From assembly GCA_944989445.1 (NCBI GenBank), contig CALYLW010000166.1, forward strand, positions 191,946 to 255,945: DNA of 64,000 nucleotides, written 5' to 3'. Of this stretch, positions 30,608 through 43,327 are shown piece after piece. The notes beneath the pieces are model-generated. The model did no database searches. It worked only from the letters and a program-made list of their open reading frames with translations, and was not told the DNA's origin. This DNA is from Ampullaceana balthica (lineage: Eukaryota; Mollusca; Gastropoda; Lymnaeidae). Each line of letters opens with the position of its first letter. The first letter of the stretch is position 1. A program made the position numbers and the translations under genes.

Positions 30608-31532
30608 CAGTGAACCCCCGCCTATTCGCAGTTCCCTATTCGCGGTCCCGCCTATTCGCAGTTCCCTATTCGCGGTCCCGCCTATTCGCAGTTCCCTATT
30701 CGCGGTCCCGCCTATTCGCAGTTCCCTATTCGCGGTCCCGCCTATTCGCGGTTCCCCATTCGCGGTCCCGCCTATTCGCGGTTCCCCATTCGCGGTCCCG
30801 CATATTCGCGGTTCCCCATTCGCGGTCCCGCATATTCGCGGGCAAGGCTGTTAACCCTAACGAACCATTTTATCATCATTAATTATTGGTGAGTGCACAA
30901 ACAATATTAATTTTTTAAAAAAATTATTATTGCTATACAGTACGTATTTTTTTTATAAATGCATACACTGTAAGTACAATATGTTCATACATATTTCCAG
31001 TGGATATTTTTGTGACCGTGCATTAATAATGTTTTTCAGTTGCATATTATTTTTATTACTGAATTGTACTGTAATGAATGTACTCTATTATTATTATTAT
31101 TATTACGTGAACTCTGCGTACTGTATTTATCTGTCTAGGTTTGCCTTTAAATTTGTCCCATTTTCTATCAGTTATAATACTTATTTTGTACGCATATAAA
31201 TTGACTTTACGGTACAGTAATACAGTATAGGTAACTATGCTATGCGGTGTTACTGTACACATGTTCTTACGTTTCTTTTTGATAAAATATTGTTGCAGTA
31301 CAAAATTAAACTATGTTTACATTATCATTACTAGATTAGTGAAATACATAACTGCATGCAATATTACTACATTATTATTGCATTAATGTGTAATTGTTTG
31401 GGAAGCATTTAGTACCGTAGATAATCTCCTACATAGGCGTTTTAAAACTACATCCAATATTGGCAGTTGTTTCGCCATTCGCGGGGTGGTGAAGAACGTT
31501 ACCTCCGCGAAAAACGAGGGAACGCTTTACTT
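30608..31532. mobile_element. Pogo/Tigger-like non-autonomous DNA transposon with amplified left end
   Basis: The left end CAGTGAACCCCCGCCTATTC and the right end ttcgcggggtggtg to GAGGGAACGCTTTACT resemble pogo/Tigger termini (cagt, cgcg-rich subterminal sequence). The left flank ends in TA at 30606-30607. The exact right end is uncertain by a few bases. Between 30625 and 30842 the subterminal motif is repeated about seven times in a 30-bp period. No transposase frame remains. Confidence 0.65.
30625..30842. repeat. 30-bp tandem repeat inside the pogo-like element
   Basis: The unit is cctattcgcagttccct then attcgcggtcccg. It grades rightward from cctattcgca to catattcgcg. Confidence 0.95.
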
Positions 31533-31539
31533 TTAAAAT

Positions 31540-32465
31540 ATTTTTTTTAAAATTTTTATTGAAGACATCAACGAAGACTTACACAGTGGCTCACACACAT
31601 ACAGACTAACACATAAGCTAAACCACAGATAGTTCTTAAACTCTTAGACTCCTCGCCACGGCTCAAACATAAAGATTTTCTCTGTCCATCTTTTTTTTCA
31701 CGGGCTATGTCCAAATCATTGACGTAGACAACTCTTGTTCGTTTCTTTCTCTGGTATTCTAATGCTTGGACAATACAAGGGAGACAACAATGAATTAAAT
31801 AAGTTAAAACATCAACAATGAACCATCGCCGACCCAAGCATCAAGCAAGAGTTCGAGGTGTAACAGAAGTTTGAACATTTGCTAAACTGCAATCGTCTCA
31901 TTAATGACCGAGCTTAAACTAAAGGCTAGTGTTTGGTGGAGGGGGCGGTGGGGGGACACTGGCAGCTCAAGTATCATAACGAGAAATTAAATCCCTTGTC
32001 GTTAATTGCCCCTCACCCATCCTGACCCCTCAACTCTGACCCCGAGGGACGCCTCTTGAATACCATCGTGCCATCATCTTCTCTCCATCATCAGCATCCA
32101 TTTTTTCCTCGTGTATTTTTTTTGTGTGTCCCGCCAGACAAGACGAACGTCTTGACATGCGCATTTAGCCACCGGAAGCGTGGAGACGAATGGTCCGTGT
32201 GACAACCAGACGTGCGCGTGCTACAGAATGGCAAGAGGTCAGTTTAGTCCTTCTTTGTTCATTCGGATACAATGGCCCCAAAAAAAATGGAGTCTTCGTC
32301 TGGGTCTTGGTATACAATGAAGCATCTCCTTGTATTCCTATTGTTTCTTAACCTGAACAGGTTTTTGTCGACATCTGTGGCGTAACTGACGGGGGGGGGG
32401 TGTGGTGTGAGGTGGGGGCAGAGATGCAATGTAAGGCTGGGGAGTATTTCAAAATGTATTTGGTC
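31540..32465. other. Gene-free stretch
   Basis: Unique sequence with C/G runs at 31940-31955 and 32390-32400. No gene is recognised. Confidence 0.45.
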
Positions 32466-32469
32466 CTCA

Positions 32470-33095
32470 AGGTCGAGTGTCGACATACACCTAATGAACT
32501 GCTTCTAATGACTGATGGTTTGTGTCGAGTGTCAACATACACCTAATGAACTGCTTCTAATGACTGATGGTTTGTGTCGAGTGTCGACATACACCTAATG
32601 AACTGCTTCTAATGACTGATGGTTTGTGTCGAGTGTCGACATACACCTAATGAAACTGCTTCTAATGACTGATGGTTTGTGTCGAGTGTCGACATACACC
32701 TAATGAACTGCTTCTAATGGCTGATGGTTTGTGTCGAGGGTCGACATACACCTAATGAACTGCTTCTAATGACTGATGCTTTGTGTCGAGTGTCGACATA
32801 CACCTAATGAACTGCTTCTAATGACTGATGGTTTGTGTCGAGTGTCGACATACACCTAATGAACTGCTTCTAATGACTGATGGTTTGTGTCGAGTGTCGA
32901 CATACACCTAATGAACTGCTTCTAATGACTGATGGTTTGTGTCGAGTGTCGACATACACCTAATGAACTGCTTCTAATGACTGATGGTTTGTGTCGAGTG
33001 TCGACATACACCTAATGAACTGCTTCTAATGACTGATGGTTTGTGTCGAGTGTCGACATACACCTAATGAACTGCTTCTAATGACTGATGGTTTG
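32470..33095. repeat. 52-bp minisatellite (12 copies)
   Basis: The unit is gtcgagtgtcgacataca then cctaatgaactgcttctaat and gactgatggtttgt. Copies are highly uniform. The unit includes the palindrome gtcgac. Confidence 0.97.
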
Positions 33096-34520
33096 TAATT
33101 GCGGGTTGGGGATGTTACCAATATTTATTTACCAAAGCAATAGGGCTATGTGTCTGTGTGTGTGTGTCTGTGTGTGTATGTGTCTGTCTGTGTGTGTCTG
33201 TGTCTTTAGGTAGTCGTGGACCGAGCCTCAACTCACCCAACCTTTAAAAAAACGGTTTCTGTGTATGCCCGTGTGCGTGTGTTGTCTTGTCAGGTTTCCC
33301 CTGACTTTGCCTAATAAATTTCTCCCACCCCAACCCGATTGCTATCTCGCCTTACAACCCCATAGTGTCATTTTACATCAGTGTTTCTTTTTAAATTTCT
33401 TACTGGTTAAAACACGTTCCTCTGTAATGTCCATTAAGTCTGCACATTTCAGTCGCACCAGACGTCACAATTTAGTGTTTCTCTTTGAGTCATGTAGGAC
33501 AGGTGCGTGAGTTCATTCGGTGAGAGGGCAAAACTCACAGTCTCGCAACCAACATTCTCTGACCAAAGGGATATTTTAAACAACAACAAACAAACTATCT
33601 GATATATGTGTCTGTTTGTATGTGCACCAAGAACCACTGCTCGCCACGGCGCTGAGATTGGCTGTTCCTCTCTTAAACACTTGATTCGGTAAATGATCTA
33701 AATATAGAATGATAACTTACGTTGGGGGGCGAATAATCAATACGGAATCATTCAATGACGGAGAGAGAAGTGGAGAAAAAGAATAAAGAGGGAAAGAAGA
33801 CAATAAAACAAAACGGAGACCCAACAATGCCAGCCTCTTTCTGAAGTCACACCGGAAATTGAAGATAAGAGATGGCGCCTGAATAGAATGCTTTTAATTG
33901 GAGCCCACTCGAGTCAATGGGAGATGAAGAAGGGAGAAAAAAAAGCAATCAAATATTTTTTCAGTGGGTATCCAAACAAATATACAGCAATCAACAGCAA
34001 GGGATAAAAAAAAACACACTACAAGTCCGCAGTGTGTTCATCCCAGCGGGTAGACCAATTACAACCAGCGACATCTAGGGTTGAATCCAGTCATTGGATG
34101 GAGTGTTTGAGAATCGCCGACAGCACGTAGACGTAGACACAACGGCTCTGCACGGGGGCCTGGATAAGCAGAGAGATATCGGTCAAGATACAATACTGGA
34201 TGGGCATGTTCATGGATGCACACACAGATAATGTAGATCTACCCTTACATCAGTACATCCGAGGAAGTGCAAGCTCAAAATTTGGCAAACATTTCTTTCA
34301 TTAAAAAAAAAGACTAAAACTGTAATTGGCAAAGGCAATCGAAAGTTAATACAAGGTTCAAGTAACTAATACAAACTCTTTGGTATTAAAACGTAAAAAA
34401 ACAACAAAATTTTTAAAAAAGCCTGGTCATAAAAGCACTAAATAGGCCTGGTCATAATATGGCGGGGAGCTATTAATAGAAATAGTGGGGCTATATTTAT
34501 CTTTTTTAAGGTCAGATTTC
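33096..34520. other. Gene-free stretch with TG-rich microsatellite
   Basis: A (TGTGTC/TG)n run lies at 33150-33205. Otherwise unique AT-rich sequence with no recognised gene. Confidence 0.5.
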
Positions 34521-34524
34521 ATAA

Positions 34525-34800
34525 AAATTTAATAAAAGGTACGAGTCAATGTGTACATGTAGGTATATTGAGAAGGCTGTATTTTGTCAGCTATTTGTTA
34601 ACTCTTCGTTAATTTAAGACAGCAAATTGGACTTGAAAAGGGAAAAAAGTTGCGTAATTTTACTATGCTAAGAATTTTGAGAACATAGTGATTCGACTGT
34701 ATTTATGCTTCAAAACATTGTTCCGCTAAAATGTAATCTAAAAATAGAACATTACTCGTTGAGCTATGACGTTTTTCGGCTTTAGAAATGACCAAGCCTC
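34525..34800 (+). repeat. Dispersed repeat family C, copy 2
   Basis: Colinear with 20578-20862, diverged by scattered substitutions and a small insertion (ctcttcgttaa). Confidence 0.8.
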
Positions 34801-34871
34801 CCAAAGTTCATATTAAAGATCAGTTCTGATGCAATGCCCTTTACAGAAATCAAGTGTAATATTCGATTTGG

Positions 34872-35262
34872 AGCTTCCACGCTGAGTGGACCGGGCTTCC
34901 ACGCTGAGTTGACCGGGCTTACACGCTGAGTGGACCGGGCTTACACGCTGAGTGGACCGTGCTTACACGCTGAGTGGACCTGGCTTCCACGCTGAGTTGA
35001 CCGGGCTTACACGCTGAGTGGACCGTGCTTACACGCTGATTGGACCGGGCTTACACGCTAAGTGGACCGTGCTTACACGCTGAGTGGACCGGGCTTCCAC
35101 GCTGAGTTGACCGGGCTTACACGCTGAGTGGACCGTGCTTACACGCTGAGTGGACCTGGCTTACACGCTGAGTGGACCGTGCTTACACGATGAGTGGACC
35201 GGGCTTCCACGCTGAGTGGACCGGGCTTACACGCTGAGTGGACCGGGCTTACACGCGAAACT
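34872..35262. repeat. 22-bp minisatellite (about 17 copies)
   Basis: The unit is cttacacgctgagtggac plus cggg, with recurrent variants ttccacgct, gttgacc, ccgtg and cctgg in a patchy order. Confidence 0.97.
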
Positions 35263-35421
35263 AGGTTTAAAAAACTAAACCCTTTGTTTAAAAAGTGCCC
35301 AGAGGTCGAGAGGTATGCGTGCTGTCTGACAACATCAGATGAACGACAGCTGTCCGATGATATTTTTGATGACAAAAGACGCATTCAGTATTTACAGTAC
35401 TGGGGTCCTCAACATACCTCG
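35263..35421 (+). CDS. Possible coding fragment, unrecognised
   Basis: The frame after the array reads KCPEVERYACCLTTSDERQL, then SDDIFDDKRRIQYLQYWGPQ, and stops at 35422. The charged, protein-like composition stands out from nearby sequence, but I recognise no domain and no splice borders. Confidence 0.18.
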
Positions 35422-35424
35422 TGA

Positions 35425-36190
35425 AGGAGCCGCAACCGCTGTATCGACAGCCTTATTGAAAGGTTTCAGCAACTTGACAACCTAAGCTTCAAGGTCTTAC
35501 TGGTAGACTACAAGCCCAAGAGTTTGTTACGTCACAACTTCAATGGCCACTGACAAAGGTATCGTACTTTCAAATGTACCAAGAAATGATTTAGGGGGAG
35601 GAAGGAGAAAAAAGGTCTGTGTGTGTGTGGAAGTGAGGGCGGTAAAAATTTTTTTACAAAACTAGAAGATGATTTTCTTTTGTTAGACACGGCCAAATCC
35701 ATGTCACTTGCTATTCCATTCGCAGATATTCCATGTTGTTTCGAGTGCTGTCCCCTGTCTCACCCCAAGCATAATCTGTCCGGTATGCCCTCTCATTCTA
35801 TTCCCCTGTCTGTCCAGTTGTCTTACGGCTGGCATGAACGACGCCCTTGAAAACAAAATACGCTATAGAAGAAAAAAAATCCCCCGTCCAGGCAGACGAC
35901 AGGGATGAAACATTTTGGGGTTGGAGGTTAAAGACAACAGATGCGGATGGCAAAGTTGGTCAGAGACATTTTTTTAGTGAGATGAGAGTTGGGGCGTCTG
36001 GGGGTGGAGGGGGGGGCTACAAAGAGATGAGCGGCCGTAGTTTGGTGGTAGGGGTCAGAAGAGGTCGAAGGAGAAACGGGTGGGTGGGGGCGGAGGAGAG
36101 GAAGTCGTGGTCAAGGGGTGTGGAGCTCTCAGGGTCGGGTTGGCTCAGGTCAGGTTTGAAATGTTTCTTTGACTGTCTGATAGTTTGAAT
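35425..36190. other. Gene-free stretch with G-rich tract
   Basis: A G/purine-rich stretch at 35990-36130 (including ggggcgtctgggggtgg) could form a G-quadruplex. No gene is recognised. Confidence 0.45.
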
Positions 36191-36194
36191 GAAA

Positions 36195-37750
36195 TAAAAA
36201 ATTAAAAAACCCGTAAAAACAACGGGTTTTGACTATAAATCTTTTAAATACGATACATAACTAAAAGCATGTTCATTATAATATGCATCGCACAACAACA
36301 ACGTTTTTTTTTAATATTAAGGACAAGAATTATACCCGCACTTTATAGCGGGAGTGTGCTGACCCTTTTCCCAGTATTAGTTGCTGGTTATTACACTTTT
36401 TGTGGCCAAGTTATTTATCAGATTTATCTATTACCAACTATTTTGATAATAGTACCCGTATAAAAGGCAACGGCTTTGTACCAGCGCACCGTTCAAAATA
36501 AAGTATTGGAAAAAAAATACCGCACTAAAATGAACACGTTTTGAATGTCCGCATGAAGCTGTTCAATATCGAAATGAGATTTAATATTTCTCTATTTGTC
36601 TCAACATTTTCTGATCATTTAATTGATGGCTTTCGGGCAAAAGGGAAAATTACAAAAAATATACGTAAACCATCAGCAGGTTAAAATGAACCGTCCTGTC
36701 AAATTTGGTCCCCGTCCGTCAATTGGTTTTTCCGTGATTGTAGAACTTATAGTCGAAAAGTGAAACATACAAACATACACACATACAAAGATACAAACAC
36801 CAACTGAGCTTTATATATTAGATTTATAGAAAAACAATTAATAAAAACTCGAATGAGTATTTAAACGCAATTTCCAACAAAGAAGTTACGATATAATGCG
36901 CACCACGCAATAATCTAACATTAGCATTCACAAAGCGGGAAAACCCCATTAACTATCATTCTAGATTACATTAAAAGTCATTTCAAATCAATAATTCTGA
37001 AACAAACGAAACAATTGCTATATACAAATTGCTGATAAAACTACGGGAGTCGAACGAAAAGAGATTTTTCAAAAATTTCTTCTCCAACATTGTTCTAAAT
37101 ATTATTAGCTATCGTTTGACGTTTGTTTCAACCCGATAGATGTTACGGTTGGCGAGAAATTAACAAAATACTGATATTTTTTCGTTTTCTAAAAATCGAT
37201 TTTCCGGGAAATCCAATAAACTTTTTCTGTATTTTTTTTTGGCCGTGCACATCTTTGGGACCTCCTTAACATATTTGCAACAGACCCGAACCCTCTATCT
37301 GGTATGGTTCAGGAGGAATCGCTGTTCAAAGCTCGAACAGACAGGCCGGACATTTCAAATATATAAACGCATTTTTCCCCAAGGGAAAGTGCATTAAAAT
37401 ACTACTACAGTCTGCCTGCTAAATTTCAGCTCTATTTGATTACGGGAAAAGGGTTATAAAAACATGTTTTTAAAGTGCGCATCGCGCGACAGACATTTAC
37501 AGATCAGGAATATATTATAAAAAAAGTATGGTCAATATAATACGCACCGCAATGCGCGACAGGAAAATATTAAAAATATTGTTCAATATGTTAAGCACCG
37601 CGACAGTCTAGCACTATAATTTACATGCTACATAGAGATACTTAGAGATAATCTAAAAAATCATTATTTGATTACAGTAAATTCATACGGGGAAGTGTGT
37701 TAAAAATGGATCCAAAGTTTTTTTTCGGCAACCAGATGCCACGAATTAAC
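36195..37750 (-). repeat. Composite of repeat families A and B
   Basis: The edges 36205-36300 (ggttttgactataaatc) and 37435-37750 (tacgcaccgcaatgcgcg, cggggaagtgtgttaaaaat) match family A in minus orientation. The middle part 36835-37397 is copy 2 of family B with aacgcaatttcc and gggaaagtgcatt ends. This could be a family B element inserted in, or forming part of, a larger family A element. Confidence 0.65.
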
Positions 37751-38695
37751 ATTAACATTAAAAAATTCATTCGGTAAAAATATGATACTTTTGAGACCCG
37801 AGTGGACCCCCAATATAAACAAATTAATAAAATGACTGAACTGCAAAAACTACACAATGATGGTACGGAAAATTGCATGAAAAAGTATCAAATTCTGAAC
37901 GGTTATCTCTTACAGGTGAATGTGGTCAATGAATTCCTAGTTGAAGTAATAGTGTCACTGTTAAAGGAAAATTCAAATATTTTGCATGTATTGCCGTAAC
38001 AAGGTCATGTCAAACATGCGTTCAGGTCCGTGTGACCCATATTTAAATAAAGACACCCCATCAGGTCCGTGTGCCCCATATTTAAATACAGACACCCCAC
38101 ATACTTGGATTGAGCTATCATTTTAGCAATAACCATTAGAAGTAAACACTTGGCTAACGTTTTCCTTTTTTCTACGACTGTTTTTCTTATTTTTAAGTGG
38201 GGACTAGGAACAGTGACGTGTAAAAAGACGGGATGGATGGAGAAATCCGCCCCGCGAGTTTATTTTTATCCTTATACTAAGGGGAGGTCAGGTACTTCAA
38301 CCAACTGATCACTTAGTTTTCGTGGAAAGGAGCACGAAAATTCTTTATCAGCACCGGGTGGCACAAATACTTGCCCCGCCCGCCCCTGCTGGGGAGGGGG
38401 TAGGAGGGAAGTAGAGAAGGCTTACAGTGGACAATAAAAGCATTTATTGGCCCAATCGAAGATCTGCTCAGAGAACCGCATCGTTAATGGACCGTGTGTA
38501 GATCGTTGTCTGATTGGCCGGCGCATTAACAAACTCCACTCAACAATATTATTAGCACGTTTCAAAGGGAATAGCTACCAGGTTGACGTTTTTAACTAAT
38601 TGATAATGCAAATGGAAAACAAAAAACATTTACGTAAAAGGTATCAACTAACTACATGGCCCGTGATTAAATGGAAGAATTGCGAATTGATCAAG
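37751..38695. other. Gene-free stretch
   Basis: A short direct repeat lies at 38020-38100 (tcaggtccgtgtg and catatttaaata, two copies). No gene is recognised. Confidence 0.5.
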
Positions 38696-38699
38696 CAGG

Positions 38700-38935
38700 C
38701 TGGGCATTGGATAACTTGGGCTTTAGATAACTTGGGGTTTGGATGACTTGGGGTTTGGATGACTTGGGATTTAGATGACTTGGTGTTTGGATAACTTGGG
38801 GTTTGGATGACTTGGGGTTTGGATGACTTGGGGTTGGGATGACTTGGGCTTTGGATGACTTGGGGTTTGGATGACTTGCGCTTTGGATGACTTGCGCTTT
38901 GGATGACTTGGGGTTTGGATGACTTGGGCATAGAA
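38700..38935. repeat. 16-bp minisatellite (about 14 copies)
   Basis: The unit is ggatgacttggggttt with variants ggctttg, gcgctttg and gataactt. Confidence 0.95.
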
Positions 38936-38984
38936 CAAATAGGACATCAGTCATGCGAGACGGACCCTTGCAAGTAATAATAAA

Positions 38985-39485
38985 AAATTAAAAAACCCGT
39001 AAAAAAACAAGTTTTTGACTATAAATCCTTTATGTACGAGAAGTAACTAAAAGAATGTTCATTATAATTCGCAGCGCCAGACCATCCAAAAATACAAAAT
39101 TGTAGTTGTGTCGTAAAGCATGTTTAATATAATGCGCACCGATCAGGAATATGTTTATAAAATGTGTTGTCAATAAACTACGCACCTTATTGCGCGACAG
39201 AAAGGTTGTTCAATATAATGTAATACGCACCGCGACACTCTATCTCAAAAAATAACATGATACATTGGAGTAAATAAAATAATCTAAAAAATCAATAATT
39301 TAATTACGGTACATGCGATCGATCTGAAATTTTGATACATTGTTTTTATCATCGGTACAAAACTGCCTGCAAAATTTCAGCTCGCTAGCTTACGGGGAAG
39401 TGGGTTAAAAATTGATCAAAATTTTTGGCGACAAGCAATCAAGGGTGCACGCAAGCAGACACCACGAGTTAATATAAAGGATTTA
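38985..39485 (-). repeat. Dispersed repeat family A, near-identical partner of 8020-8505
   Basis: Shares long identical stretches with the MIB2 intron 2 copy, including gcagcgc, atataatgcgcaccgatc and ttacggtacatgcgatcg. The two copies are about 31 kb apart in the same orientation. Confidence 0.88.
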
Positions 39486-39915
39486 ATAAATGCGAGCCAC
39501 TCCATTGCCCCGCCCTACCATCCCACTGGGTTCAACATGAGATGAATACAAGCGCCACCCGCTGGGAGAAGGCAGTCATGACAGGAGACTGCAGGGAAAC
39601 AATCAAAGAGAAAAATGAAAGAAATGACTTGGCGTGTGACCTCTAGCTTCATTTCCGGCCTTTTTTAAAAATATTATTGCTATTATTTTTTTTTCGAATC
39701 GAGATCCCTATTAATAATGATACTAACAAATAATTCTATAACTTATAACGATGGAATGGCGAGCCGTGTGGTGCCGGGATAGGAATGATAATTTCATTAG
39801 GGAAGATGTCCGAATTGTATAGGAGACTGACGCTTTATGATAATCGTCTTGGTCTGTTTGTGACAATTGGTTCGGTATTGATTGGGTTTGCCGTCAGTAC
39901 TGAGGTTGGACGTGC
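39486..39915. other. Gene-free stretch
   Basis: No recognisable feature. Confidence 0.45.
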
Positions 39916-39917
39916 AG

Positions 39918-40390
39918 GGCCGTCGATCAGGTGAGCAGGGCCATCGATCAGGTGAGCAGGGCCGTCGATCAGGTGAGCAGGGCCGTCGATCAGGTGAGCA
40001 GGGTCGTCGATCAGGTGAGCAGGGCCGTCGATCAGGTGAGCAGGGCCGTCGATCAGGTGAGCAGGGCCGTCGATCAGGTGAGCAGGGCCGTCGATCAGGT
40101 GAGCAGGGTCGTCGATCAGGTGAGCAGGGCCGTCGATCAGGTGAGCAGGGCCGTCGATCAGGTGAGCAGGGTCGTCGATCAGGTGAGCAGGGCCGTCGAT
40201 CAGGTGAGCAGGGCTGTCGATCAGGTGAGCAGGGCCGTCGATCAGGTGAGCAGGGCCGTCGATCAGGTGAGCAGGGCCGTCGATCAGGTGAGAAGGGCTG
40301 TCGATCAGGAGAGCAGGGCCGTCAATCGGGAGAGCAGGGCCGTCGATCTGGTGAGCAGGCCCGTCGGTTAGGTGTGCAGGACGTCGATCT
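39918..40390. repeat. 21-bp minisatellite (about 22 copies)
   Basis: The unit is cgtcgatcaggtgagcag plus ggc. The period is divisible by three, so plus-strand frames (GRRSGEQ and AVDQVSR heptads) stay open throughout. No domain, splice or start context supports translation. Confidence 0.97.
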
Positions 40391-40399
40391 GGTGCTCCG

Positions 40400-41825
40400 G
40401 GTCGTTTAGGTTACCGATTATCTTTTAAATGTAATTTAAGGATTGCAACTTTTTTAAATATTAAAAATATCTTTTATAATCACAGACTTTATAAAAAGAA
40501 AGTTATCAATTTTCCTAAAAGAACCGTCTAAAATACATTTCTTAATTTCAAGCTCAATCGGAACATTATTTTAGCTTCACCGCCGTTCCAAATACTTTTG
40601 TTAGGAACATTTTCGATGTTTCTGTTATATTGTAGAGGATACTCGAGGGAGTCGCAATGACAACTGATAAAGAGATTGATGAACTGGGCGTTGTTCGGGT
40701 AGGGGTGGGGAAAGGTAACGGTCGAACTACTCTTTTCTTTAACCGAACTACTCTTTTCTTTAACCGAACTCACTGTTTTCGTAGAAAGCTAAGGGTTTGG
40801 TGACTACGGCGTATAAAAAGAGTTTTATAGGGACGGAATTTTTTAACGCCGGGTATTTTTGTTCGTGGACGTTCGGTGGCAAAGTCTTGAGTTTGGAGTT
40901 AACGCGTACGTCACCCTGTAGAGGCACGCACACAGCTGATACTAGAGACACATAATTATTCTCCCTCGCCCGCTCTTGTCGTCAATACATCACGTGTGCA
41001 ACCGACTGTCCAGTCAGGCAATCAGACGTGCTGACCTACGTCTGTGCTACAGGGAACGTGAGAAAAATGTCTGTGCGCCTCCCCCCCCCCACCACCACCA
41101 CCGTACACCTGAGGTCAGTCTCCTGTCTCATCAACAGGCCGCTGACCAGAGATGGATACCGTGACGACCCGGAGATAACTGCAGAACTTAACGATGACCG
41201 TCTGACCACAGGTATTTTGTGTAAAGGGTCGGGTGGGGGGGGGAGGGTGGTCAGTTTGAGGTGTCATCTCCTGGGTCGTTTGGGGTCGTGGGATGTCCTG
41301 GCAAAATGGTCTGACCCAACGGTCTGACCCAACGATTCAACAAGTCTGGAGCGAAGTGCCTGGTCTCGGAGCACGGCCTTGACATTGCCGTCCACGCTGT
41401 TCAGAACGGTGAACGAATCAAGCCGTGGGAAGATGGGGCCAAATCGTACATCTGAGGACAGCAACAGGACAGGAAGGTCAGCATGAAGCTGTCCTAAAGT
41501 GTTTGTTCTGATTATTGTTGGCGGAAAAGAGGGAGGGGGGGGGGCTAGACGATAAAGGCCGCTGGTAGATTTTAACTCGAAATTTCCCTTTATAGCTGAA
41601 CTCGAAACATATTATTGAACTTTTAACATGCGTCTTTCAACGTTGATTTATAGAATACACGATAACAATACTTAAGGAAACTTAGACTACCTGTTTATGT
41701 GCTTAAGTTTTGGTGGAGTTCGTTTTTAAAAAGAACAAACAATTCATTTTGATTTGTTTGCCACCAGGGCATGTCAAGTTGTCGAGAACACTAAACATTA
41801 ATCTTAATAAATTCACGCCACTTAC
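40400..41825. other. Gene-free stretch
   Basis: It contains a short direct repeat at 40728-40770 (cgaactactcttttcttta, two copies) and C/G runs near 41085 and 41230. Small frames only. Confidence 0.45.
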
Positions 41826-41828
41826 AGA

Positions 41829-41980
41829 GTGGCGCTGTACCTGCTGATGAGGACGGCTGCACATTGGCAGTGGCGCTGTACCTGCTGATGAGGACGGCTG
41901 TACATTGGCAGTGGCGCTGTACCTGCTGATGAGGACCACTGTACTTTGGCAGTGGCGCTGTACCTGCTGATGAGGGCGAC
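41829..41980. repeat. 41-bp tandem repeat (3.6 copies)
   Basis: The unit is gtggcgctgtacctgctg then atgaggacggctgtacattggca. Confidence 0.93.
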
Positions 41981-42060
41981 AATTCCCTTCTCAAAATTGT
42001 TGGAGGTGGGGGTGGGTGGTTGTGGGGAGTTAGGGCGCCATGAGCCCCAATGTCACCATG

Positions 42061-42262
42061 CAGAGGCGTCACTATGGTTGGTCTCACACAGTGTGGTAGC
42101 TCATGGTGTGTCCCCCCCCCCACAATTTAACCCAATGAACTCCTCCAAGTCTGCCAGTGCCAAATAAAGGGAACATACAGAATTTACACTTTGGTGTCAT
42201 CCCTTGTGATGGTGTCACTTGGTGCGGTCCGCACCCTCGCACCCCCCCTAGTGACGCCTCTG
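42061..42262. mobile_element. hAT-type MITE with CAGAGGCGTCACTA termini
   Basis: The termini CAGAGGCGTCACTA and TAGTGACGCCTCTG are perfectly inverted. The flanks tcaccatg (42053-42060) and tcgccatg (42263-42270) form an 8-bp TSD with one mismatch. The interior has ggtgcggtccgcacc near the right end. Confidence 0.85.
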
Positions 42263-42270
42263 TCGCCATG

Positions 42271-43325
42271 GTCTTAGCTAGTGATTTAAACAAAGCAAAA
42301 AAAAAGTAGACGACACCCTTCTGACATTGAACAACATCGATCGCTGATTTTTGTTACCGAAATCCTCTCATTTCTCCCGTTTTGTTATTCCAAGACTCAA
42401 ACGTTGGATAACGTCTCGCTCAGCCATGGCCTGCCCGTGAGCACACACTTCAAGCCGGCGACAGCTCGGCCACTTGCCACGATAAGGGAATGCGCCATCC
42501 CTCCCCCCCACCACCACCCCCCCCACACACACACACGCACGCACGCTTTCGGGTCTTCTTTGAGTTTAAGCTCATATCGCCGCCAGGGGCTTGACAAGAA
42601 ACTACATACAAGATAAGCTCTAAGTTTACACGTGTTTCCAACTCAGTCATCCTTTACTCCAACTTGAAATGAAGTGATTGCTTGGTTGCAGATATTTAAT
42701 TTTAAAAAAAGATCCGTTTGAAAAGCCAGCGCGTGGCGCCTTTGCGGCAGACGTGTCCACTCGTTTTCAACATGTCGCTAAGATGAAGACTGTTGCAATA
42801 ACACAAACAGAAATGTGGCCCGATTAAAGTTAATGCAATATTTTTGTTAATACTTTGGGGGGGGGGAGGGGGACAAAGACCCGGGGAGGGGGTGCACTGT
42901 GACGGACGAAAGTCTTATAATGATACGTGTGTCACGATAAGAGGACTTAATGTGGACAAATGATTTGACCTGTATGTAAACTAACATGAACAATTTTTTA
43001 AGAAAAAAAAATTGAGGAATGTATTTTTGTAATAAACAAACTTCCATTGCTCATTGCATTTTTACGAATTTTCATTTACTTCTAGTTATTGTGTTCTTAA
43101 TATAGAAAATCTAGTGTTTTTTTAAATTATATATATATTTTTTTTCTCTCTTTTTACAACTTAACCATCAGCAGTAAAACATGTTTACTTCTTAAACAAA
43201 TGACGAAGTAACACAATCCCTTCTAAAAACAACAAGTGCTTTCAAAAATGCGGTGCATTAAAATCTTCAATGGACACAAATGATTAATTTAAAAATTTCC
43301 ATTTTCTGATCTCCCTTGCCCAATC
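42271..43325. other. Gene-free stretch
   Basis: C-run and (CA) microsatellite at 42500-42545 and a G-run at 42857-42866. No gene is recognised. Confidence 0.45.
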
Positions 43326-43327
43326 CA

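Noticed and set aside
32470..33095. CRISPR-like repeat and spacer pattern
   Set aside because: The entire 52-bp period is conserved, so there are no variable spacers. It is a minisatellite.
35194..35424. Whole 76-codon frame as a gene
   Set aside because: The first third is 22-bp repeat translation. Only the tail looks protein-like, so only the tail is kept, at low confidence.
39882..40409. Plus-strand 175-codon frame of GRRSGEQ heptads
   Set aside because: A 21-bp minisatellite keeps two frames open. There is no start context, splice signal or known protein family.
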